A DNA stretch of 40,266 nt. Source: Trebouxia sp. TZW2008 (taxonomy: Eukaryota; Chlorophyta; Trebouxiophyceae; Trebouxiales; Trebouxiaceae). A program made the position numbers and the translations under genes. The number at the start of each line of letters is the position of its first letter. Position 1 is the first letter of the stretch. A model generated the notes under the pieces. It had not been told where the DNA came from and searched no databases. It was given only the letters and a program-made list of their open reading frames with translations. Of the stretch, positions 33,011 to 40,266 are shown one piece after another. The stretch covers positions 1 to 40,266 of the forward strand of contig BDIU01000071.1 in NCBI GenBank assembly GCA_002118135.1. The letters run 5' to 3'.

Positions 33011-36000
33011 TCAAGCTGCAGTCTCTGAGGGCTTGCGCCTGCCAAAGGTCTTGAGCTTCTCTTCGCTGGTCTGGAAGCGTCCATGACCAAACTTGGAGGC
33101 CGTGTCAATGAATTTGAGCTTGATCTCCTCAAGAGCTGACCTCTTGGTGCTGGGGAACAGTGTATGCCTTAGGGTGATCACACGCTTCTTGGTCCCTGGA
33201 ATGGCACCCTGCAGGAAAAGAACAGCACATCATGTTGCTGATACTGGCACAACCTTGACAAGTTGCTGATGCTAACACAATCTTGACAAGTTGCTGATGC
33301 TGGCACAACCCTCACAAGTTGCTGATGCCCCAAACACCCTGTATGACATATAATTTCAAAGCCAAGTGATTGCATGGCAATCACACAGGTCCAGGCCTGA
33401 CAACCAGTACGCATAGCCTGATATCACACCTAAAGCGAGGCTGAGCCATCACAAGTTGACTTGCACTTAGTGTGCTGACTGTGAAGCCTGGACCAGGCCG
33501 CATGACTCAGGCTGCAATTCATGTCGCACCAAATAACACTTGTACCGGACATTGTGCCACAAAAATGCAGGCAAACAAGTCCCCCAGGTGCCTGTTGTCT
33601 AGGCGCATGACCTTTATTCGAAGGCAGCATCACACTGACACATCAAATCTAACACATAACATTGTCTTGGTCTTTTACGCACTGAACAGCACTCCAACAC
33701 GCTGACAGGCTAGTTGCAACCTTGCCTTCATCATGAGGAAGTCCCCATTGACAGTTCAACTTAGTGCACGAAATGTCCTGATCTTGTGCTTTCACCAAAC
33801 AACATTGATCATTCCAGCATATGCCTGTGGTTGCATTACCTTGATCATGAGGAAATCCTCGTTGACGACACCATAGTGAGGGAAACCTCCCATGGGTGTG
33901 ATGTCCTTGTTGGTCACATCAAACTCAGTGCTGCCCTTGTGGCTGTCCTCATTCTTCTTGCCCACCCTGTATACCTTCTTGTTCATCTCTGTCCTGTGGT
34001 GGAATCCGTTCTGACCAGAACGCGCCACAGTCCAGGACACACGGGCTGGATGCCAGGCTCCAATGCAGGCAACCTGAAAGGTGACAAAGTTGTCAGAAAC
34101 AAATCCGGCTGTGATTTCTCAAGACCTGCTTGTTTATGTCAGTCGTGTCGAGGGATACATTCTGAACAGAGCATCCCACTGTTCAGGACACATGGCTGGA
34201 TGCCAGGCTCCAATGCAGGCAACCTGAAACGCGATGAAATTGTCATACTGGTTGTTGTTGAGCCATACTGCATTGTCGCATCAAAATTATGGTAAAACTG
34301 CAGCCACTGCCCCTGGCACATAGCTGCATTCACAACACCTGCTATGGCAAACTGCAGTTTGGAATGCAATCAATGCGTATGTTGTCAAAGTGCCTGCAGC
34401 CAAGGACATGCTTGCTGGCTCAATACAAAATAACTGGTGCAGGGCTAGGTCCCAAACTGCACGTCTAAGGATGCAACACTTAGAATGCGCAGCATCAAAG
34501 CACATGCTGATCACAGCTGTGCTGTCGCCTGCTCAAGTACTGTCTGCGCTAAGGCAAGGGGTCTCTGCAATGCCTGCCCAGGCTGTAAGCAGATAGCAAC
34601 CATCAGTGAAGCCTTGCAAGCAGATAGCGACCATCAGCGCAGCCTTGCAAGCAGATAGCTACCACCAGTGAAGCCTTGCAAGCACTGATGCCAGCAATAT
34701 GAGACCATGTGTATCAATTCAGTTCACAACTGTTCATACATATGTCAGCAGCGCAGTGCAGCTGTGAGGCTTCAGTGTTTTCAATATGAGCTGCTGCTTT
34801 GCCTTGCAGAACTCATTGTTGGTCACAAATCTGCACTGCAACTCAAAAAAGAGCTGGTGTATACCCTTTCTGAGCCCTCTATTCATGACCAATCTGCACT
34901 TTGCTATGAGCGTGACTGTGGATCATCTGCCTGAGCCCTGTTGGTGAACATGGTGCACTGCACTTCAGATCAGCTAGTGTATCACCTTTCTGAGCCCTCT
35001 GTGTGTCTTCCTGGGCAGGCGTGTGACACCCCACCTGGTCACCACACCCTCAGTACCCTTGCCCTTGGTGATGGCAATGGTGTCCAACATTTCATTCTGC
35101 TGGAAGACTGAGTCTACACTGACGGTCTGCTCAAACAGGCCGTAGCCGAAATCAACCTTCTCCTCAATGCTGCCACCGTTGACCTGCAAGATCCGTTACC
35201 CTGATAAGAATGTACAGAAGCCTGACAAAGATGCTGCCATGATTGAGCTGCACATCCAGTAGCAATGTTGAGCATACATAGTTGCCTAACAATTGTGCTG
35301 TCAAATTCTGGTAGCAGTAAAATGCATGTTGCGTGCTGGGGAGTCGCCATGCTGGCGAGCTGTTGCCATGCTGCAGGATTGAAGTCCAGACTGCCAAACT
35401 TTGTGTTGCTATAATGCGCATGGGCCACATCTGCAGCTTAAGATCGTCAGGCACAGGCCGACTCCAGCTGTCAGCAGGTGTACTTCAGCTGTGCAGATAT
35501 CAAGGCAACGATGTAAGACAGTGCAGAGTGTATTGCACCTGGATCTCAGCAAGGTGGGCCTTCTTCTGGCCAAACCCAATCTTGCCAATCTGTGTGTGTA
35601 CAAGGACACGGATGACTGTCGCCTGCTTCCTCAGCTGATCCAAGTCAGCTTCAATGGACTTGCTGCCATCTGCGTACTTCTTGCTGTAATGGCAGAACGC
35701 CTTCTTCTTGCTCTTGTACCTGGGAAAAAGACAGTATAAAAGTCAGCCGTGTATAGAACGTGCTCTGCGCAGCAGCTGGGAACACTTGGCATTGCTTCAC
35801 TGTCGCTGACATTGCAAGACAAAGCCTCGACAGTAATCTGTAGACAGCGCTGACAGCGCATGCAGCGCTGTTTATGTCGTTCTCTGAGCAGACAGGCTGC
35901 GTACCAGTTCTTGTAGAACTTCCTCTTTAGCTCATCGCTGAGGTGCTCTGCCCAAACTGTGTTGAGTGTGCGCAGACCCCTGGTGGTCTTGGCGTAACCA

Positions 36001-36502
36001 ACAATGCCAACCACAACAAGGGGAGGCGTCTCCACAATGGTGACAGCCTCGCAAGTTTCCTTCTTGTGCAGCTTGGAGCCAGGCTTTTCCACATCTCTGA
36101 CAATGTGAGTCATGCCTGCCTTGTAACCCAAGAAGGCTGTGAGATGTGGCTTTTTCGAGCTGTCATCCCTGGGGAAAGATTTGATCTTGCCCATGCCTCG
36201 CCTACACCTCTTCTTGGGCAAGAAACCCAAGGAACCATGACGAGGGTCTGCAGGCACACACAAAACACTCTGATCGTGTCGTGGCGAAGCCTACGTTCGG
36301 CAGGAATTGGTCTAAAGCAGCAGCGATTATATGAGATAGGAATACAAGCACTTGGGCCACTTGAAAACGCATTTGCTTGATGCAAGAGACAAATAAGAAA
36401 GCTATAACCACGGCGGCGCCTTGATACAGACAAAGCAGAGCAGAGCCTTGCACAGCATACAGCTTGCATAGAGCACTCACGTTCGAACTTGCAGTGCGAC
36501 AT
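33011..36502 (-). CDS. RPL3: Cytosolic 60S ribosomal protein L3 (uL3)
   Basis: Core large-subunit protein next to the peptidyl-transferase centre. Exons on the minus strand: 36502-36481, 36247-35905, 35719-35539, 35183-34986, 34073-33840 and 33208-33011; all in phase, 391 residues against about 389 usual. It opens [17 protein letters not shown], where position 4 is Cys instead of the usual Arg. Then come [94 protein letters not shown] with the HHRTEMNKK loop (its His is methylated in yeast and animals), [12 protein letters not shown], and [13 protein letters not shown]. Codon 4 is TGC where most have an Arg codon such as CGC: one base change. Introns 3-5 are swollen by small tandem repeats and by copies of exon borders. 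Confidence 0.96.
33235..33330. repeat. 28-bp tandem repeat in RPL3 intron 5
   Basis: TTGCTGAT.CT..CACAA units begin at 33235, 33263, 33291 and 33319, exactly 28 bp apart. The array sits right before the last exon's acceptor in the transcript. Confidence 0.9.
33718..33765 (-). repeat. Copy of the RPL3 exon-5 end
   Basis: CCTTGCCTTCATCATGAGGAAGTCC (plus-strand view, split here as CCTTGCCTTC then ATCATGAGGAAGTCC) resembles the true exon-5 end at 33836-33870 (ACCTTGATCATGAGGAAATCC). It encodes a version of N-E-D-F-L-M-I-K with the donor changed. It lies about 120 bp into the following intron. Confidence 0.65.
34180..34235 (-). repeat. Copy of the RPL3 exon-5 acceptor and start
   Basis: On the minus strand the true exon start (TTTCAG|GTTGCCTGCATTGG.., from 34073) has a second copy starting at about 34226 with an intact acceptor, reading [10 protein letters not shown] before it diverges into MCPEQWDAL. 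It lies about 153 bp upstream in the transcript. Using it would break the protein. Confidence 0.85.
34587..34680. repeat. 31-bp tandem repeat in RPL3 intron 4
   Basis: AAGCAGATAGC.ACCA units start at 34587, 34618 and 34649, exactly 31 bp apart; each ends AGCCTTGC. Confidence 0.95.
34850..35003 (-). repeat. Copy of the RPL3 exon-4 donor region
   Basis: The true exon-4 end (AGAGGGCTCAGAAAG|gtgatacactagctg, near 34986, minus) is copied about 125 bp downstream in the transcript as AGAGGGCTCAGAAAGggtatacaccagctc at 34855-34884 (plus coordinates). The copied donor has changed from gtgata to ggtata. Surrounding CTGCACT.CA blocks repeat too. Confidence 0.75.
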
Positions 36503-36852
36503 GGTGCCCCTGGTATAACAGCCGCCGCACCCGACCAACCGAACGGGCTGAACTAGCCTACTCGCAGAGTGTTGTCGCAGCGAATTGGATTATTTGACAC
36601 AGGAAAAATGGGAGTTTCCATTTCAGTAGCTGAAGAAGAAGAAGAACATAGGCTGGCAGTTTGTTGAGCAGTGCAGGAAAATTGACCCCGCATCAAACCC
36701 CGCATGTACAGACAAAAGACGACCGTGTTCAGCTGAAAAGACGCAGCTTGGGTTGAACGTTACTTGCATCGACGTCTGCCATCGACTTTTGCCTCGATAG
36801 TACCATCCTCGCTTGACGCAACCATCGTTTGACAAACAGCGATCGACTAAGA
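36503..36852. promoter_or_regulatory. Shared head-to-head promoter gap, RPL3/V-ATPase G
   Basis: Only 350 bp separate the two ATGs, so both 5' leaders and promoters must fit here. An AAGAAGAAGAAG run lies at about 36633-36644. No sure TATA box on either strand. Confidence 0.55.
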
Positions 36853-37466
36853 ATGCAGGTCTCAGCTGGCCAGGACGGCATACAAAGATTGCTGGCCGCA
36901 GAACAAGAGGCTCAGAAAATAGTGGCAAAGGCCCGCAAAGGTACCATACAGTGAACGCGCGACTTGCTTTTGAGTGTTCTTCACAAATATAGTATCTCGT
37001 AGATAAGTCAGAGCGTTTGAAGCAAGCTAAGAGAGAGGCAGAGAAGGAGATTCAATCTTACAACCAACAGCGCGAGGATGCCTACCAGAAACGCATCAAA
37101 GATGTACGTGTTGGCTGTCTAACACTTGAGTGACCATTGCTGTGCATCAATAGCATCCTGACTGATGCACTAGTGCACCTGCTGCAGGACAGCAGCAATT
37201 CAGGAGCAACTGTCAAGAGGTTGGAACAGGAATCAGCTGATCAGATGAAGGAAATTCAAAAGAGCATTGCGGCAAAGAAGAAGGAGGCAAGTGTTGATAG
37301 CTGCCCCTGAACATGATGACAAATTGCAGGACATCATGTTCCCAAAGATCTCAAGAGTCTGATGTCTGCAGCTCTTGATTTATTCTGATGCTAAATGCAG
37401 GTCATGGACCGCCTGCTGGAATACGTCACACAAGTTGACTTCAAAAGCAGTGCATCACACATGTAG
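36853..37466 (+). CDS. V-type proton ATPase subunit G
   Basis: Peripheral-stalk subunit that, with E, links the V1 head to the V0 ring in vacuolar membranes. Exons 36853-36940, 37003-37103, 37188-37286 and 37401-37466 join in phase to 117 residues, right for the family. N-terminus: GIQRLLAAEQEAQKIVAKAR, the family's best-known motif. Then come a charged coiled coil (RLKQAKREAEKEIQSYNQQR, EIQKSIAAKKKE) and the C-terminus VMDRLLEYVTQVDF. Intron 3 starts GC (GGAG|GCAAGT); phase and the family sequence EV-M-D-R-L force this donor. A TGTAA lies 103 nt after the stop. Confidence 0.93.
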
Positions 37467-37568
37467 AGTGCTGACATGCATGGCTAGCTTGCCATGCAGC
37501 TGTGCTTGAGCAACTGACAGGGAACAAGACTCCCTCGGCTCATTTGGGTACTGAGTTGTACATTGCTT

Positions 37569-37573
37569 TGTAA
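37569..37573 (+). terminator. TGTAA poly(A) signal of V-ATPase G
   Basis: TGTAA on the plus strand, 103 nt past the TAG stop at 37464-37466; matches the chlorophyte poly(A) motif. Confidence 0.5.
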
Positions 37574-38316
37574 TCTAGACATCGTACTTTTACCAGTGCA
37601 AGCCAAGTAATGTGGGGGGCAATTTTTTTGAGAGTGCTACGGTAGATGCAGCTCATCACAAAAGCCATCCTGAATGTTACTTGAATCCCACATGCACATA
37701 CAGGGTAGTGTCAAGCAAGTGGTCTTGTTATGATCAATCTTTATTGATTGCGCCAAACAGGCAGGATGCACTCATGTGAACAGTGTCAATTTTGCTGCAT
37801 GAAGTGTAGCATGCTGCGGTACCACACTATGACAGACCCCGGGCAAGGCTGGATTCGCAGCCACAAGTCATGGCGTATGCATTCACATGTACACATGTGT
37901 GCCTTCAGTCATGATGTTACAAGCTAGTGTGTCAAGCCGCATGCTATTGTCAGGTCATGTGATGATCAGATCGTGGTCTTATTATGCATATGCCCTCAGA
38001 AGCTCAGCCATGCAAGCTGACTCTGTCCAGTGGCAGCGTGTGCCAAGGCTTGAATCATGCAAGCTGTACCAGAAGCTGTACCGTGCAACCCTGTACCCAG
38101 TGCCTGTATCTGTGCATCAGATGGCAGCATTGCATTTCATCTAGCGTCAGCATACACATGTACGAAGCACAGCATGCCTGGCACAGCAATGGCATGCTGC
38201 TGGGCAGTCACAAGGCAACGTGGACAACATGCGTCAGGCGAAATCAACAAGGTCGTTCACACCGTAGCTTTGAACAACTCTTGCATTGGTCCAGTCCTCC
38301 ATCAGATTGTTTTGCC
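37574..38316. other. Tail-to-tail gap, V-ATPase G/plastid S5
   Basis: About 740 bp with no supported gene. Many CATG-rich short motifs (ACATGT, GCATGC) but no clear repeat unit. A TTACA (TGTAA on minus) at 37917-37921 could serve the S5 gene, though it is 400 bp past the stop. ORFs of 85-151 codons at 37887-38512 overlap in three frames and run into the S5 exon on the other strand. Confidence 0.45.
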
Positions 38317-39915
38317 TCATAGTTTTGCCCAGGCATCAGCCAGTTCTGGGTCTGCATCTGCTTTTTTAGTGGCCAACAGCTCTTTCCATTCATCATCCAG
38401 ATCTGGCTGCACATTTGAACCCCAGTCGTCACGAGCTGGAGTGGCGGCTGTCTGCTGGTCTTGCAATGAGTCAGCAGCTGGTGTGATCCCATCCTCCCCA
38501 TCTTTGCTTTGATACTTCACTGCTGCTGCTGCTGCTGTTGAGCTTGTGGTCCGTCCACCAACTGCAAGAGCAGATGTGCAGGGTCAAACTCATGATGGAT
38601 CAAACAGGCGCGCTGCAAATGCATGCAACACCACAGCATATGCAACTGACAACCCTGGATGGGTTTTTTAACCTCTATGCATGAAGGCAGATGGACTCAT
38701 GACAGGACAGGCACAATCAATGCCTCAAGCACAGCATGCGTCTGTGGATATCGACCTGCAGACAGTACTGTGCAAACAGTGATTTGCAAAAAGTGAATTC
38801 AGACTGTGACATGCAGATAATACTATGCAGACATGAGTATGCAGACAGTACCGTAAAGCAAAAGTGCTATCCTGTTTGTACTTGCCTGTCATTTGGCTAA
38901 GAATCTCTTCAGTACTTAGGCCTCGTGTTCTCGCAACGTCCCTGTATGTTCTCATCTCGCTGAGACCGTTCACAGTAGCACGAGCATTGTTCAGGGGGCT
39001 CTGGCTGCCAAGCTGCTTGCCAAAAGCGTTTCTGACACCTGCCAGCTCAAGCACTACTCTGACAGCACCACCAGCAATAACACCAGTTCCTTCGGAAGCC
39101 GGACGAAGCATCACTTTTGCTGATCCAGCGTAGCCATCAAATTTGTGTGGGAAAGTTGCTGAGCTGGTCAGTGGCACTGTGACAATTTCCATTTTGGCTT
39201 GCACCACAGCCTTTTGCACTGCAGTGATCACCTCCTTGCCTGTTGCGCACCCAACACCCACATGTCCCTGTTCATCTCCGACGACAACGACGGCTCTGCA
39301 ACACCAGTCAGAGTGTCATTGACAACAAAGGCTCTGCAACATCATTCAGAATATCATCGACAACATTGACAACGGCTCTGCATCACATACCATAGCAGCT
39401 CTGCATCACAGACCAGAGAACTTACGTGCAGCTCCCCAAAAACTTGTCAACTTTCTTGCAATGGAGCCACTGTGTCAGTCTGCATACCTGAAAGACATGG
39501 ACTTGCCACCCTTTGCAACTTTAGTGACCCGACGGACTTGAACAACACGCTCTTGGAAACCGTCGTCTTCCTCATCCATCATCGTCTCGCGAGCATCTGC
39601 TCGCCCTCTCCCTGCCCTACGGTCAGGTTGAAATTCTCTGTCGTCCTGCTCCTCGTCATCCTCCTCCTGCTCCTCGTCTTCATCGTCACTGTCTCCCTTT
39701 GCTTGCGTGATGACAGTCCTTGGCACGACATGAGGACGAAGTGAGAGGCCTGATAACTGCTGTCCACGCAGAGCACTGCAAGTGTTCAAAGGGCGTTGTG
39801 TTGCACCCAGTCGCTGGTGCCCGCAACTTGTCTGCGCTTGCATGGCAGAGCAGCGAAATGGCCGTGGCAATGCATGACGCGTACAGGCATGGCTTTGTGT
39901 CATAGGCAGCGACAT
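38317..39915 (-). CDS. Plastid 30S ribosomal protein S5 (uS5c), nucleus-encoded
   Basis: Small-subunit protein needed for decoding accuracy in the chloroplast ribosome. Exons on the minus strand: 39915-39488, 39295-38886 and 38561-38317, in phase, 360 residues. I chose ATG 39915 ([10 protein letters not shown]); the frame to 39942 has no ATG. Residues 1 to about 65 are Ser/Arg/Gln/Thr-rich, a transit peptide. An acidic run ([16 protein letters not shown]) and [11 protein letters not shown] follow. The S5 RNA-binding part starts [18 protein letters not shown] and continues [20 protein letters not shown]. The C-terminal S5 fold has [39 protein letters not shown] and [12 protein letters not shown]. 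Intron 2 has a GC donor (GACAG|GCAAGT); only it gives the acidic end [23 protein letters not shown] four bases on would give a stop after about 35 residues. Confidence 0.93.
39280..39412 (-). repeat. Serial copies of the S5 exon-2 acceptor
   Basis: On the minus strand the true acceptor and exon start (TTGCAG|AGCCGTCGTTGTCG, at 39295) are preceded in the intron by TTGCAGAGCCTTTGTTGTC (near 39333), TGCAGAGCCGTTGTC (near 39377) and TGCAGAGCTGCTATG (near 39400). All keep an AG. They are 23-44 bp apart. Confidence 0.8.
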
Positions 39916-40266
39916 GCTGTGCCGCAAATGACGCAAAGTCACTCAATGCTGGTCAAGTGGCGTTGACTGAAGAGCGACAACCCTAATATCTGGCGGAGCC
40001 CTAACATATCTTACTAAATTGTGACTAAGATTGCGTGTAGTGGGGTCTTGTGAGTCAAGGCACCTACGAGCTCCAGTTGCAATTCTCATGATCACGCATT
40101 CACGATGCCGCAAGGCAGGATGAGCCGTTGAAATCTTTGACGCACACACTGCTGACTGTAGCTGCAGGTAACCTGCATGCAGTGAGAGAGCAGAAAGGTC
40201 ACGAGCCCCAGCCGAATGGCGAATGGGCGAAAGCCGACAGCCGATTGCTCGCGAAAGGGTCAAACA
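39916..40266. promoter_or_regulatory. Upstream region of plastid S5 to window end
   Basis: 350 bp left of any further gene. A 106-codon minus-strand ORF fills most of it but starts at TTG at the window edge and shows no domain; I do not call it. CpG-rich sequence near 40200-40266 may belong to a promoter pointing right. Confidence 0.4.

Noticed and set aside
33725..33740. ATGATGA on the RPL3 sense strand as a C/D snoRNA C box
   Set aside because: RPL3 genes often host snoRNAs, but no CTGA D box follows at the right distance, and the motif is explained as a copy of the exon-5 end (D-F-L-M-I-K).
34139..34369. Minus-strand [22 protein letters not shown] as an alternative RPL3 exon
   Set aside because: It is a truncated copy of exon 5 that diverges after ten codons and has no matching donor; using it would end the protein.
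39943..40263. 106-codon minus-strand ORF upstream of plastid S5
   Set aside because: It opens at TTG at the window edge, shows no motif and ends 28 nt before the S5 ATG; more likely leader or promoter sequence.

Overview
This window is nuclear DNA from a green alga, most likely a trebouxiophyte-type chlorophyte. All genes are split by many short introns. Their products include a chloroplast adenylosuccinate synthetase, a nucleus-encoded plastid ribosomal protein S5, a FAD2-type desaturase and a hydroxyproline-rich (Ser-Pro4) wall-type protein. Some 3' regions carry TGTAA, the usual chlorophyte poly(A) signal. The order is inferred from gene content and style, not from any search. I chained exons by hand from reading phase, GT/GC...AG borders and family resemblance.

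Layout, left to right. 1-577 holds repeats. 578-1976 (-) is the 5' part of an ankyrin protein that runs into a malonyltransferase FPGQGSQ motif; it leaves the window on the left and has an in-frame TAG. 2050-3320 is a non-coding block with a pair of diverged ~300-bp direct repeats. 3571-5340 may hold an unrecognised split gene. 6754-14312 (+) is a secreted Ser/Pro-rich GH128 (Asl1-like) glucanase gene whose introns carry five tandem arrays of exon copies. 15830-19749 (-) is adenylosuccinate synthetase. 20474-22935 (+) is a conserved plastid TPR-like membrane protein with a MITE in an intron. 24173-25875 (-) is a delta-12 desaturase. 26370-30116 (+) is a class B DnaJ/Hsp40 with a near-perfect 59-bp foldback in an intron. 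31001-32485 (+) is a Rieske protein with a long unknown tail. 33011-36502 (-) is ribosomal protein L3. 36853-37466 (+) is V-ATPase subunit G. 38317-39915 (-) is plastid ribosomal protein S5.

From 6.7 kb rightward most neighbours lie head-to-head (19.7-20.5, 25.9-26.4 and 36.5-36.9 kb are shared promoter gaps) or tail-to-tail; the one same-direction pair is DnaJ then Rieske. The genes are mostly housekeeping (purine synthesis, translation, protein folding, proton pumping, lipid desaturation) and do not form one pathway.

Two themes stand out. First, exon-intron borders have been tandemly duplicated again and again, in at least six genes; the extreme case is the GH128 gene, where two 90-nt copies are still in-phase, uninterrupted and flanked by splice sites. 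Second, three introns use the same GC donor (G|GCAAGT) out of about 36 resolved introns.
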